Shown: positions 44,272 through 53,164 of the stretch, one piece after another | Layout: every line of letters begins with the position of its first letter | How positions within the stretch are numbered: position 1 is the first letter of the stretch | Assembly: GCA_014584465.1 (NCBI GenBank) | Contig: JACTMU010000111.1 | Location: 1 to 64,000 of the forward strand | Length of the DNA stretch: 64,000 bases | Direction of reading: 5' to 3' | Origin: Pseudomonadota bacterium | GTDB lineage: Bacteria > Bdellovibrionota > Bdellovibrionia > Bdellovibrionales > JACTMU01 | Notes under the pieces: model-generated | Seen by the model: only the letters and a program-made list of their open reading frames with translations | What the model was told of the DNA's origin: nothing | Databases searched by the model: none | Program-made: the position numbers and the translations under genes

Positions 44272-46740
44272 ATGAAATGGTGGCGGAAGATTGAACTAAA
44301 GAAAAAGTTGATCCTTTCTTTTCTATTCTTTGGATTTGCACCGGCGGGAATCATCTCGTGGATCTCTTGGGAGAGCACAATGAAATCTCTTAAGGGGCAG
44401 GCAGAACAGCAACTCACATTTGTGCGCGAGACGAAAATCATGGAGCTCGATGCCTTGTTCAATACCATGCGCGGTCAAGTGCGAACGATGGCCAACTCGA
44501 CCATGGTTGTGGAGGCGATGAAGGCTTTCAGTAAGAGCTATTACAACTACGCTGAAGAGTTTAAGAGTAAGCCATCGGTCGATGAAATGAAGAAGTCGGT
44601 TCGAAGCTACTACGAGAGCCAGTTTGGGCAAGAGTATCGTGCAAAAAATGGTGGAAAAACGCCCGCCGAACTTGAATCCATTCTGGATCGCCTGAATCCC
44701 AATGGACTGGCCCTTCAGTACAGCTACATCAGTGCCAATCCCAATCCGTTGGGGTCGAAGCATGAGTTGATGGGAGCTTCGGATGGCACAACCTGGTCGA
44801 GCACCCATCAGAAGTTTCACCCATCCTTCAAAGGATTTCTTGAGGAGTTTGGGTATTACGACATCTTTCTTGTGGAGCCCAAAGACGGTCATATCGTTTA
44901 TACCGTTTTCAAGGAGCTCGACTTCACCACATCCCTCTTGAATGGATCCTACGCAAAAACCAACATTGGAGATGTCTTTCGAGAAGCAAAGGGTGCTGCA
45001 AAGGCCGACTACGTGGCGCTTACCGATCTTAAGGAGTACTTCCCCTCCTACGAATTTCCAGCCGGATTTATTGGCGCTCCCATCATGGAGGGGAACACCC
45101 TTCTTGGTGTGCTCATCTATCAAATCCCTGTTGAGAAGATCAATAGCATCATGACCAACCAGGCCAAGTGGAAAGAGACAGGATTTGGTGATTCAGGCGA
45201 GGTCTATCTCATTGGAAGTGACAAAAAGATGAGAAGTGTTTCAAGATTTCTCTCTGAAGATCGGGAGGGGTATCTAGACATAGCCAAAACCTTCGTGTCT
45301 AAAGATCAACTTGATTACATCAGTTCCAAGGGTACTTCGGCTCTGGCCCAACCTGTTGATTCTAAGGGTGCTCGTGATGCCATTAGTGGCAATACCGGAT
45401 TTGATGTCTTTCCTGATTATCGCGGCGTACCTGTATTCAGTTCCTATCGGCCCGCTGGGATCAAGGGTCTTGATTGGTATGTATTGTCAGAGATTGATGA
45501 AGCCGAAGCGCTTCAGGCCGTAGAGTTGGGACGGATTATGCTTGCGGTGCTTGCCATCAGCATGCTCTGTATTGGTCTTTTTGCATGGTACTTCTCAAGT
45601 CAGCTCGCCACAGTCATTCTCAATATTGTGAAACGACTTAAACTTACGACTTTTGCAACTCTTAAAGACAGCACCCAGGTCAATGAGGCCTCTCAAAAGG
45701 TCTCTGAAACGGCAACGGAACAGGCCTCTTCGGTTCAAGAGATCTCCACAACATTGGAAGAGCTCTCTGCGATGGTTAAAAAGAGTGTTGAGTTTGCAAA
45801 TGAATCTACAACCAGTGTCATTCGCTGTCAGGAGATTTCCCATGAAGGAAAGACCGCGGTGGACAACATGACTCGTGCGATGGATGAGATCAACAGTGGT
45901 AACAAAGAGATCATGGATGAGGTCACCGCAAGTAATGAACGAATGGCGAACATTGTCAAAGTGATCAACGAGATTTCAGATAAGACCAATGTGATCCACG
46001 ACATCGTATTTCAGACGAAACTTCTCTCGTTCAATGCCTCTGTGGAAGCGGCTCGTGCTGGAGAACATGGGAAAGGGTTTGCGGTCGTTGCCGAAGAGGT
46101 GGGAAGTCTTGCGCGCATGAGCGGTGAGGCAGCCAGAGAAATCAAGGCCATGCTTGCCTCAAGTGTCACCACCGTTCAAGACATCGTCAAACATTCAACG
46201 GACGGTGTAAAACGAAAGATTCAGGATGGGGCGACCAAAGTGAATGCGGGACTTGATTTAACCAAAAGATGCGGTGAAGTCCTCGATCAGATTGTAGACA
46301 ACATTGCAGGCGTAACTCGCATGATGTCCGACCTTTCGGCAGGGGCGTCTGAGCAGTCTAGCGGAATTGAGAATATCTCGACGGCCATGAACCAAATCGA
46401 TCACAGCACCAACATCAATGCAGAGACGGCCAATCAGACTCTCAACAGTGCACAGAAGTTGTCCGATCAAGCAAGAATCCTTCAAACCATTGTGGAGGAT
46501 CTTCAAGCCGAGGTTATGGGCTTAGAAGGTGGAGCTGATGTTTCCATTGCCAATGCTGGGAGCGAAAGTCTTGATGAAGATGAATCTCTCGATTGGTCTG
46601 CCCGTCAAAATGTTCAGGATTTAACCAATAAGAGAAAGTCGGGTTCGCGTTCTTTCTCATCGCCTCAGCGATCATTCAAAAAGGTCTCTGGAAACGATAC
46701 AGTCCATGACGATCAGGAAGATCGTTTTGAGAAACTTTAA
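44272..46740 (+). CDS. Methyl-accepting chemotaxis protein
   Basis: 822-residue chemoreceptor. A membrane helix at about 12-32, a large periplasmic sensor (35-415) with Cache-like order (helical start, then YISANPNPLGSKHEL and GSYAKTNIGDVFREA), a second helix (LAVLAISMLCIGLFAWYFSS), then a long helical signalling domain whose hairpin tip is DIVFQTKLLSFNASVEAARAGEHGKGFAVVAEEV. The usual tip residue pair I-x-x-QTNLLALNA is QTKLLSFNA here, a modest variation. There is a charged C-terminal tail with no CheB/CheR pentapeptide. The ligand is unknown; it is a single-gene unit ending at a strong terminator. Confidence 0.93.
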   Translation: MKWWRKIELKKKLILSFLFFGFAPAGIISWISWESTMKSLKGQAEQQLTFVRETKIMELDALFNTMRGQVRTMANSTMVVEAMKAFSKSYYNYAEEFKSKPSVDEMKKSVRSYYESQFGQEYRAKNGGKTPAELESILDRLNPNGLALQYSYISANPNPLGSKHELMGASDGTTWSSTHQKFHPSFKGFLEEFGYYDIFLVEPKDGHIVYTVFKELDFTTSLLNGSYAKTNIGDVFREAKGAAKADYVALTDLKEYFPSYEFPAGFIGAPIMEGNTLLGVLIYQIPVEKINSIMTNQAKWKETGFGDSGEVYLIGSDKKMRSVSRFLSEDREGYLDIAKTFVSKDQLDYISSKGTSALAQPVDSKGARDAISGNTGFDVFPDYRGVPVFSSYRPAGIKGLDWYVLSEIDEAEALQAVELGRIMLAVLAISMLCIGLFAWYFSSQLATVILNIVKRLKLTTFATLKDSTQVNEASQKVSETATEQASSVQEISTTLEELSAMVKKSVEFANESTTSVIRCQEISHEGKTAVDNMTRAMDEINSGNKEIMDEVTASNERMANIVKVINEISDKTNVIHDIVFQTKLLSFNASVEAARAGEHGKGFAVVAEEVGSLARMSGEAAREIKAMLASSVTTVQDIVKHSTDGVKRKIQDGATKVNAGLDLTKRCGEVLDQIVDNIAGVTRMMSDLSAGASEQSSGIENISTAMNQIDHSTNINAETANQTLNSAQKLSDQARILQTIVEDLQAEVMGLEGGADVSIANAGSESLDEDESLDWSARQNVQDLTNKRKSGSRSFSSPQRSFKKVSGNDTVHDDQEDRFEKL

Positions 46741-46793
46741 CTTAGGTTCCTACAAGAAGGCCAATTAATCCCTTATTGTCCTTCCCTTTCTTT

Positions 46794-46831
46794 CACACGG
46801 CTTTGAACGCATCAAAGCCGTGTGTTTTTTT
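46794..46831 (+). terminator. Rho-independent terminator after the chemoreceptor gene
   Basis: CACACGGCTTTGA (46794-46806) pairs exactly with TCAAAGCCGTGTG (46812-46824) over ACGCA, followed by TTTTTTT. Its T tract runs directly into the palindrome at 46828. Confidence 0.93.
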
Positions 46832-46890
46832 AGGTGCCAGGCGTATTTTTCGGATGCAAAGCATCCGAAAAATACGCCTGGCACCTAAAA
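46828..46890. repeat. Perfect 30-bp palindrome, left of the hemerythrin gene
   Basis: Two 30-bp arms (46828-46857 and 46861-46890) pair perfectly across AAA. The arm begins TTTTAGGTGCCAGG and continues CGTATTTTTCGGATGC. The 26 bases from AGGTGCC on are identical to the arm of the palindrome at 47503, on the other side of the hemerythrin gene. Confidence 0.95.
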
Positions 46891-46966
46891 CATTGTCCCG
46901 ACCAAAGTTCATAACAGTTGAGCCAACAATTGCTTTCAAAAGGGTAAATGATATGCTTGGATCGTT

Positions 46967-47488
46967 ATGTCTAGAATTCGATGCCCTAAATGCAGTCATG
47001 TTTTTTTCCCTCCGGATCTATCTTCAAGAGAAGTTGATCTTACAGACTATATCAAGCGGTCGGATTTGAGTTGGAAATCGATCTACAATTTGAAGATACC
47101 TCATATCGACGATCAACACCGAAAACTCGTTGAATCAATAGTAAGTTTGCACAAGGCAGTTCAAACATCAGATCTGCGTGATGGTATGGTGATGAAGATG
47201 ATTGTTTTTATGGATTCCTATGTGCGAGTTCATTTGATGGATGAAGAAAAAATGTTGGAGAAGATCTCTTTTCCTGATCTTTCTAGACATAATAAGCTAC
47301 ATGCCTATTTCTTGGAAAAAGTTGAAGAATTCAAAAGACATTATTCAGAGTCAGGTATCACGGCAAGCCTCATCATTCAGTTTTTGATTGATTGGTTCAT
47401 TGATCACGTTCAAACAGCTGATAGGGAATACGCAGCTTACATCACCACGAACAACATAGACATCGCTCAACTCTTTTCCGAAAAGTGA
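46967..47488 (+). CDS. Bacteriohemerythrin with N-terminal CxxC segment
   Basis: 173 residues. The four-helix di-iron oxygen-binding domain (about 35-160) has the ligand set His51 (IDDQH), His89 and Glu93/94 (VHLMDEEKM), His108 and His112 (SRHNKLH), His147 and Asp152 (DHVQTADREY). Before it, MSRIRCPKCSHVFFPP gives one CxxC pair as in the zinc-ribbon motif, too short for a full ribbon and possibly a dimer metal site. It probably senses or stores oxygen, perhaps in relation to the chemoreceptor upstream. It is bracketed by two near-identical palindromes. Confidence 0.92.
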   Translation: MSRIRCPKCSHVFFPPDLSSREVDLTDYIKRSDLSWKSIYNLKIPHIDDQHRKLVESIVSLHKAVQTSDLRDGMVMKMIVFMDSYVRVHLMDEEKMLEKISFPDLSRHNKLHAYFLEKVEEFKRHYSESGITASLIIQFLIDWFIDHVQTADREYAAYITTNNIDIAQLFSEK

Positions 47489-47502
47489 CTTCGGTCAATC
47501 CA

Positions 47503-47559
47503 AAGGTGCCAGGCGTATTTTTCGGATGCGATGCATCCGAAAAATACGCCTGGCACCTT
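47503..47559. repeat. Perfect 27-bp palindrome, right of the hemerythrin gene
   Basis: Arms 47503-47529 and 47533-47559 pair perfectly across GAT. The arm starts AAGGTGCCAGGCGTATTTTT and differs from the copy at 46828 only at its outer end. Its last bases overlap the stop codon of the secretin gene on the minus strand, so it separates two convergent genes and could stop transcription from both sides. Confidence 0.95.
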
Positions 47560-48835
47560 AGAGGCTGGTGGCTTGTTTGAGCTCTCGTACCAGTTGAGGG
47601 GTTATAAATATCAGGAGTTCGGTGTCGAGCTTTCGCTCATCTTGATACTTAAAGAGCCACCCAATGATGGGGATGGAAGAGAGAAAGGGGACGCCGGTTT
47701 GGCTGGTCCCAAAGGTGTTCTTGATGAGGCCTGCCATGGTGGCAGTGCTGCCATTTTGAACAATGATCGAAGTGGAGGCAGAGTTGTCGAAAATCCCTGG
47801 GATGCCGTCCACCTTTGTGGCGTCATCGGGTTCGCTGCTTGTGACGTCAATCTTTAACTTTATGTGCTGTTCATCCAAAACGGTTGGGAGTACAGACAAG
47901 GTTAATCCTGCTGAGATGGATTGAACGCCACCTGTAAGACTTGCTTCGGATGATCCCGAAGAGCTGGACGAACTTAGAGTTCGAACGTTGTAGGTGATGC
48001 CACTGTTGATCTTAGCAGCCATGTTGTTGATGGTAACGACTTTAGGTCGTGAGATGATTTTGGCGTCCCCACTGCTCTCAGCTGCAGCAAGTCGAGCTTC
48101 AAGTGCTCTTGAGTCGACCGAACCAATTTTTAATTTGAAGGCGACGTTGGGAGTTCCGGGTGCAGGATTGTTGATGAGCCAAGAGCCGCTTGAAACATTG
48201 CTCAATGAGGTGTTGGTGAGATCCCCAAAGGAGATGCCCAGCTCCTGGACCTTATTTTTACGCACTTCCACAATCTGTCCCTCGATCATGACTTGGTTGG
48301 GCTGAATGTCGATGACATCCAGTAGAGATTTGATTCGGGAGTAGCCCTCAAATGAACCCATAAAAACAATGGCATTGGAGCCATGATCCACAAAGATCTT
48401 GTCATTCTTTCCAATAAGGGTCGTGAGATCTTTGCTGAGGTCACCAGCTGTGAGATACTTGAGTTGAAAACGGTGCAGACTCGATTTTGCGGAGAGGGAT
48501 CCGGACTCCTCATTTGAGGCCTCCGTTGAGGCAACATAGATTGTGTTTTCCTCAATGGTGAATTTGAGCTTGTAGTCACGTTCAATCTGTTCAAATGCCT
48601 CTCTCAAGGTCACATCTTTGAAGGCATAAGAGATTCGACTGGTCACGCTGTCAGCAACTTTGTAGGAAAGCCCAGTCTGTTTTGAAACGAGCTCAAGAAA
48701 CTCACTAAGAGCTCCGTCACGAATGTTGATGGTGAAACGCTTTTCGACAAAGGAAGCTGGATAGCGATCTGAACCAGAAACTGTGAAATGGAAGAGAAAC
48801 AGTAGGATCGTCGTGGTCAAGAGGTGAAGTTTCAT
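47558..48835 (-). CDS. mshL: MSHA/type IV pilus-type secretin
   Basis: Outer-membrane channel subunit of 425 residues. After a signal peptide (LLTTTILLFLFHFTVSGS) come an STN/N0-like domain (31-105, FTINIRDGALSEFLELVSKQTGLSY), an N1-like domain (118-190, FQLKYLTAGDLSKDL and FVDHGSNAIVFMG) and the secretin domain (200-420) with VMIEGQIVEVRKNK, ISRPKVVTINNMAAKINSG and the closing GVPFLSSIPIIGWLFKYQ. The order resembles MshL more than PilQ. It is the last of seven overlapping genes. It is short for the family (MshL is usually over 500 residues). Confidence 0.92.
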   Translation of the reverse strand: MKLHLLTTTILLFLFHFTVSGSDRYPASFVEKRFTINIRDGALSEFLELVSKQTGLSYKVADSVTSRISYAFKDVTLREAFEQIERDYKLKFTIEENTIYVASTEASNEESGSLSAKSSLHRFQLKYLTAGDLSKDLTTLIGKNDKIFVDHGSNAIVFMGSFEGYSRIKSLLDVIDIQPNQVMIEGQIVEVRKNKVQELGISFGDLTNTSLSNVSSGSWLINNPAPGTPNVAFKLKIGSVDSRALEARLAAAESSGDAKIISRPKVVTINNMAAKINSGITYNVRTLSSSSSSGSSEASLTGGVQSISAGLTLSVLPTVLDEQHIKLKIDVTSSEPDDATKVDGIPGIFDNSASTSIIVQNGSTATMAGLIKNTFGTSQTGVPFLSSIPIIGWLFKYQDERKLDTELLIFITPQLVRELKQATSL

Positions 48836-49311
48836 GGATGATCCTCCTTCATGGGATTCTCTTTCTTTGGCAAGTGATCGGTGGATGAACCTTTGTGATC
48901 GGTTGGAGAGGTCTCTTGGAGTGTGGCAAGTTTGCGACTGTTCACAGCTGGCAAGGTGAGTTCAATCAGGGAGCTGTCGCTTTGAAGTACAACATAGTTA
49001 GGCCCTATCGTCACCACTTCGTAGTCTTCGATGATCGAATGAGCTGAAACCCCTTTGCCGTTGATCACCGCCAAGGGATTTTGTTCATCATACAGGATTG
49101 AGGTGAGTTTCAGGGATCTCTTTGGGGTTTGATCCATTGCAAAGCCTGGTGTCTTAAGAAAGGGATCCTCTCCCCAAGCCAACTCCACTTCATGATCAAG
49201 AAGATGGACATCCACCTCAAGGATCAAATCCAGATCTTGATCGGCATCAGATCTAGGTGGTGAAGCGACAAGCAGAATAAGAAGTGCAACCATTCGCGCA
49301 ACAGAAATCAT
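48832..49311 (-). CDS. Periplasmic pilus assembly protein (MshK/PilP-like)
   Basis: 159 residues from the ATG at 49311, which overlaps the preceding stop as ATGA and has AAGGAG eight nt upstream. A signal peptide or anchor (SVARMVALLILLVASPPRSDA) is followed by an acidic stretch, then ASxLxxx strands similar to PilP and GspC homology regions: RSLKLTSILYDEQNPLAVINGKGVS, then VVTIGPNYVVLQSDSSLIELTLP. This fold links the inner-membrane PilMNO platform to the secretin. The tail is charged and low-complexity. Assigned by position and pattern. Confidence 0.72.
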   Translation of the reverse strand: MISVARMVALLILLVASPPRSDADQDLDLILEVDVHLLDHEVELAWGEDPFLKTPGFAMDQTPKRSLKLTSILYDEQNPLAVINGKGVSAHSIIEDYEVVTIGPNYVVLQSDSSLIELTLPAVNSRKLATLQETSPTDHKGSSTDHLPKKENPMKEDHP

Positions 49312-49871
49312 AATGAGGTCTCCTTGGAGTAGAGAGATAGATCGATGCTCGAAGTGCACTTTTGAAGTTCATCGGAGATTCGAGTGATCTCCACAGCGCT
49401 CACTTCTACGAGAAATGGTGATTTTTCAAAGAAATCCAGGAACTTGCCTAGCGGAATGAACGGGGATGAGACGTCGATGCGAAGTCGATTTCGGATGAGA
49501 CCATTGTCCATATTCGAGATGTCGGTCTCCACTCGATTCAATGTAAGACCCAACTCCGAGGCCACCTTGGTCATCTCCTGAAAAAAGCGTGTCGGCGTCT
49601 GGCCCTTCAGGGCTTCAGAGATCAGCTCTTCAGGTGATTTCGCATTCGAATCATTTGAAGTGGAGGCCGGAGAGCGCTTTTGTTGAGAGGCTAGAATGGA
49701 TTGCGAAGTTGCGATCTGCCCTTCAAGAAGGCTCAATTGACTTGCAAGCTTCACTGTTTCTTGATGGTTTTTAATGTAGAGGTATTTGATCAGCCCCAAG
49801 GAGACGGAGACGGTGGTCACAATCGTTAAGATGCGTTCTCGTTTGGACATCTGCACTTTGAGAAGTTTCAT
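49308..49871 (-). CDS. pilO: PilO/MshJ-like inner-membrane alignment protein
   Basis: 187 residues: short cytoplasmic start, one membrane helix (ILTIVTTVSVSLGLIKYLYI), a coiled coil (about 40-65), then a ferredoxin-like periplasmic domain (LGLTLNRVETDI, LRIDVSSPFIPLGKFLDFFEKSPFLVEVSAVEITR) typical of PilO and GspM. It should pair with the PilN-like protein upstream and form the periplasmic part of the alignment complex. Both ends overlap neighbours by 4 bp. Confidence 0.82.
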   Translation of the reverse strand: MKLLKVQMSKRERILTIVTTVSVSLGLIKYLYIKNHQETVKLASQLSLLEGQIATSQSILASQQKRSPASTSNDSNAKSPEELISEALKGQTPTRFFQEMTKVASELGLTLNRVETDISNMDNGLIRNRLRIDVSSPFIPLGKFLDFFEKSPFLVEVSAVEITRISDELQKCTSSIDLSLYSKETSL

Positions 49872-50494
49872 TTCTTTGCCACCTTTGCAGGAGAGCTCTT
49901 CTCATTGTTGGTCGAATTCTTCGATGGATTTGAAGAGGGCGCCTCTTTTTTAGCGAGAGTTTCAAATGAAAACCGAAAGAGTGGAGGTTGAAAGGTTGGA
50001 AGCAGATCTGAGGATTTAAGAACAATCTCTCGGTAGTAATAGGAGTTCTTGAGTCCATCGTAGAAGCTTGCGATCTTCAGTTGAGATGAGGTTTCTCCGC
50101 GAATCGCAGTGTCGATCTTTCCAGATTCATTAGAAAATTTGAGATAGATCAGCCAGCTCTCTTGAGGGATGAGAAGAGAGAGTTCCTTGAACGACTCAGA
50201 CCACTTAACTTGCTGTGACTTCATCTCTTCAATCCATCGAATGTGGGAGTTGGCTTGATCGTTCTGGGGTTGAGGGGCTGTTGAAGCCAGGGTGACTTCA
50301 AGGTTCTTAAGCTCGCCCTCCTTGATTGCGACGCTCTTTTGAAGCTCTCGCTTGGATTGGACCTTCAAGAGTGCAAGGGCCAATACAGAACCGATGATCA
50401 CAAAACTGAATCCAAGGAGGAGCGCGTCGACAGTCACGGCAGGCGGTCGCTTGAGATCGGGAGTCAAAAGGTTGATTCGCTTGGATCCCCTCAT
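49868..50494 (-). CDS. pilN: PilN-like pilus assembly protein
   Basis: 208 residues. The N-terminal RINLLTPDLKR is the conserved PilN peptide (INLLP-like) that docks in the groove of PilM. A membrane helix (LLLGFSFVIIGSVLALALLKV) and a coiled coil follow, then a periplasmic domain (SWLIYLKFSNESGKIDTAIRGET, IASFYDGLKNSYYYREIVLKSS) as in PilN and GspL. The tail is rich in Ser, Asn and Lys. Overlaps neighbours by 4 bp at both ends. Confidence 0.88.
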   Translation of the reverse strand: MRGSKRINLLTPDLKRPPAVTVDALLLGFSFVIIGSVLALALLKVQSKRELQKSVAIKEGELKNLEVTLASTAPQPQNDQANSHIRWIEEMKSQQVKWSESFKELSLLIPQESWLIYLKFSNESGKIDTAIRGETSSQLKIASFYDGLKNSYYYREIVLKSSDLLPTFQPPLFRFSFETLAKKEAPSSNPSKNSTNNEKSSPAKVAKK

Positions 50495-51552
50495 GCTACC
50501 CCCGCCAGAGCCAAGCCGACTGCTGTGGCCATAAATGGTGCAAGTTGATCAAAGTCCACATTGCCGTCGGATCCATCTTTTGAAAAGAGCTCAACCTTTC
50601 GAAAGGGGTTTGGGATCAAAGTTTTGATCTTGTAGTGATCCTCAAAGATTTGACAAAGTTCCGGATGTCTTGCGCATCCTCCCCCAACTACAAAGATATT
50701 GGAAAGTGGAAAGTCCTTAGAATGAACCATAAAGTAGTCAATGTTCTTCTGAATCGAATTGAGAATTCCTATAAAGAGATTGTCCACGCGCTGTTCGACC
50801 TCGCTGAGCTCTTCTGGGTTGGCTGACAGGTTCATCCTTTCTTTGAGTTTTTCACTGTCAAGGTAGCTCATTTGGCCTTCGTTCATCAGAGTTTGGTTGA
50901 TGTTGCCAACGCCTACAGCTTCGACCGACATCAAATGGACTTGACTGTCCAGAATGAGAGCCGTTGTGGTGTGAAGTTCACCCAGCTCAATCAGTATGGA
51001 GTTGTGGTTGGGCTTGGTGTATTCATTAAACTCAAGCATGGCTGCAATGGCGAGAACGTTGATGTCGACGGAGCTGGGTGATAGAGAGATGCCTGAGAGG
51101 AGATCACACTGCTCTTTGAGATCACTCTTTTTGGCCCAGAAGATCTTATAGAGGCCCGAACGATCTGAAGCGACATCTGAGCGTGACATCTTGTAGTAGT
51201 CAAAAGTGATCTGATCCAAGGAGCCCTCAAATTTCTGCTCCATGTCCAATTGAAGCGTGCTTTTCAACTCCTTTTCAGAAAGGTCGGGAAGTTGTAGGTC
51301 ATAGGTTTGAATGGCTTGATCTTTGAGAGAAGTGATGACTTTGCCATTTTTCAGCTTCTGGGCCTCCATAAGAGCCCGAAGAGTGTCTTTAAGATCTCTT
51401 TGGTTTGGATACTCTTGGTTCGATAGGGCCAGATCTAGAAAGAAGTTTCTTTTGAGGAGGACCTGTTCCCCCTTTTTTTGAAGCTCCACAACCTTGATGT
51501 TTCGGCTTCCTAAATCAATTCCAAGTGTTGTCGAAGATTTAAAGAGGCTCAT
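50491..51552 (-). CDS. pilM: PilM/MshI-like actin-fold ATPase of the pilus complex
   Basis: 353 residues from the ATG at 51552, which overlaps the TPR gene stop (ATGA) and begins MSLFKSSTTLGIDLGSRNIKVVEL, the usual PilM start. The actin-like nucleotide fold shows TLGIDLGSRNIKVVEL as phosphate-1, SILIELGELHTTTALI as phosphate-2 and NIFVVGGGCARHPELCQIF as the adenosine motif. Cytoplasmic, it binds the N-terminal peptide of PilN. Longer starts would reach into the preceding gene. Confidence 0.92.
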   Translation of the reverse strand: MSLFKSSTTLGIDLGSRNIKVVELQKKGEQVLLKRNFFLDLALSNQEYPNQRDLKDTLRALMEAQKLKNGKVITSLKDQAIQTYDLQLPDLSEKELKSTLQLDMEQKFEGSLDQITFDYYKMSRSDVASDRSGLYKIFWAKKSDLKEQCDLLSGISLSPSSVDINVLAIAAMLEFNEYTKPNHNSILIELGELHTTTALILDSQVHLMSVEAVGVGNINQTLMNEGQMSYLDSEKLKERMNLSANPEELSEVEQRVDNLFIGILNSIQKNIDYFMVHSKDFPLSNIFVVGGGCARHPELCQIFEDHYKIKTLIPNPFRKVELFSKDGSDGNVDFDQLAPFMATAVGLALAGVA

Positions 51553-52313
51553 GGGGGTGTCTCCCTGAGTTCTGAGCGATGAAGAGAGTTGATCATGCGA
51601 ATTCGACGCTCGATCTTTTTTTTGGTTTGTGAGTCCTCCGTTGAATTTGTGCGCGCAAGGTAGGCCTTGTAACTGGCAATAGCCTCGGACCACAATCGAT
51701 TTTGCTCAAGAAGGGTTGCAAGATTGAGATCGATCTTTGGATCATGGTCGGCGATCAAAGCTCCTCGTCGATAATACTCCTCTGCAGATTTGAAGTCCTC
51801 TCTCTTTCGTTTGATGGCCGCGAGATTGTTGAGCGCTGTTGCATGGGCAGGATTTTTTTCAATCACCTTTTCAAGGAGCTCCTCAGCCTTCTGAAGATCA
51901 CCCTTTTTTGCAAAGACTGAGGCGAGGTTGATGGTCAGACTCGCCTGATCCGGAGTTCTTGTAAGAAGCTCCTCAAAATGGCGAATGGCCTCTTCAAGAT
52001 TGCCATTGTAAAAGAGTTGAAGCCCTCTTTGGTTCTCGGTTTTCAAAGTGGCAAACTCATTGAGAGCCTGCACTTGACCAGGACTTTGGCTCTGAGCTGT
52101 TGGAGGAGGATTCGAATTGGCTCCTTTCTTAAATTGGAGCCACAGAGTCACTCCGGCAGCAAGAACGATTAAAATGAAACCAAGGACCTTCCAGCGTTTA
52201 AGAAAAAAAAGACTCTTTGAGCTTAAAGATCGACGAGGAGCCGCGTGAGGCTCATGGGTAGGTTTTACCGGGTCTTGATCAATGGACTGAATCTCCTTGA
52301 GGATCTTGCTCAT
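51549..52313 (-). CDS. TPR protein of the pilus operon (MshN-like)
   Basis: 254 residues. A basic cytoplasmic start, one membrane helix (VLGFILIVLAAGVTLWLQF, about 44-62), a Pro/Ser/Gln linker, and three to four TPR repeats (about 95-225; GNLEEAIRHFEELLTRTPDQ, GDLQKAEELLEKVIEKNPAH and DFKSAEEYYRRGALIADHDP). MSHA operons contain such a TPR protein, MshN, next to the MshM ATPase, as here. It probably faces the periplasm and helps secretin or pilus assembly. Confidence 0.8.
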   Translation of the reverse strand: MSKILKEIQSIDQDPVKPTHEPHAAPRRSLSSKSLFFLKRWKVLGFILIVLAAGVTLWLQFKKGANSNPPPTAQSQSPGQVQALNEFATLKTENQRGLQLFYNGNLEEAIRHFEELLTRTPDQASLTINLASVFAKKGDLQKAEELLEKVIEKNPAHATALNNLAAIKRKREDFKSAEEYYRRGALIADHDPKIDLNLATLLEQNRLWSEAIASYKAYLARTNSTEDSQTKKKIERRIRMINSLHRSELRETPP

Positions 52314-53164
52314 AGAGAAAAGATCCTCTCAAAGCCCCTTTGAACCTGGTTCCAAATGCCTTGAGACTCTTGTTGTGTGACCGATCGAATGAGTTCAGGA
52401 ACAATCAAGCGGATCTCTCGGTCTGTCCCCGCCTTAAGAACGCGATCACAGATTGAGTTGACCACGCGAGGGACTCCTTGGGAATACTTTGCAATCAGCT
52501 CACTTGCTCTGGGTTCAAAGCGGAGAAAATTGCCACCGCCAGCACGCTCCACACGGTGTTGAATGTAGAGCCCCACCTCGTTGGATGAGAGAGGAGTGAT
52601 CGTGAGTTCCTTTGATATTCTCTGTTTGAGTTGTCGAACCTCTGAAAGTAGGAGCTTTTGAGAAAACTCATTTTGGCCAAAGAGGATGATGTGAAGAAGT
52701 TTTGTTTTGCCGCCTTCAATGTTGCTAAGAAGGCGTATGGTCTCAAGTGCTTCAAGTGAGAGGTGCTGAGCCTCATCGACCATGAGGAGAGTTTTTCGGC
52801 CTTTTTTGGCGTTCTTGATCAAATGATCTGTGAGCAGTGAAAGGTGATCCTTAAGCGACAGATTGTTTGGGGCGTGGATGCCAAACTCATCATTGATCGA
52901 AGCAATCAACTCTTTGCCATTGAGCTGAGGGTAGAGGACTAAGGCCGAATCCGCAATTCGTTTGGATCCTTCGATGACCAGGCGACTGAGAATCGTTTTC
53001 CCACAGCCCACCTCTCCCGTGACCACGACAAATCCATCGCCGCGATTGATCGATTGGACAATGCCGTCGAGGGTCGCCCTGTGCGTGTGAGAGGGGTAGT
53101 AGTACCGGAGGTCCGGTGTCTGCGAGAAGGGGTCTTGTCTGAGGCGATAGAAGGAGTTGAACAT
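52310..53164 (-). CDS. mshM: ExeA/MshM-like AAA ATPase
   Basis: 284 residues of the GspA/ExeA/MshM group. Walker A VTGEVGCGKT (about 48-57), Walker B KTLLMVDEAQHL, sensor region LLHIILFGQNEF and the arginine-bearing LKQRISKELTI, then a winged-helix-like end (YSQGVPRVVNSICDRVL). The typical YRLRQDPFSQTPDLRYYYPS start identifies the group. This is not the pilus motor (MshE/PilB type) but a helper of secretin assembly. It is the first gene of the seven-gene operon; the 263-bp divergent gap (53165-53427) must hold the promoters of both transcripts, and I could not identify them. Confidence 0.92.
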   Translation of the reverse strand: MFNSFYRLRQDPFSQTPDLRYYYPSHTHRATLDGIVQSINRGDGFVVVTGEVGCGKTILSRLVIEGSKRIADSALVLYPQLNGKELIASINDEFGIHAPNNLSLKDHLSLLTDHLIKNAKKGRKTLLMVDEAQHLSLEALETIRLLSNIEGGKTKLLHIILFGQNEFSQKLLLSEVRQLKQRISKELTITPLSSNEVGLYIQHRVERAGGGNFLRFEPRASELIAKYSQGVPRVVNSICDRVLKAGTDREIRLIVPELIRSVTQQESQGIWNQVQRGFERIFSL

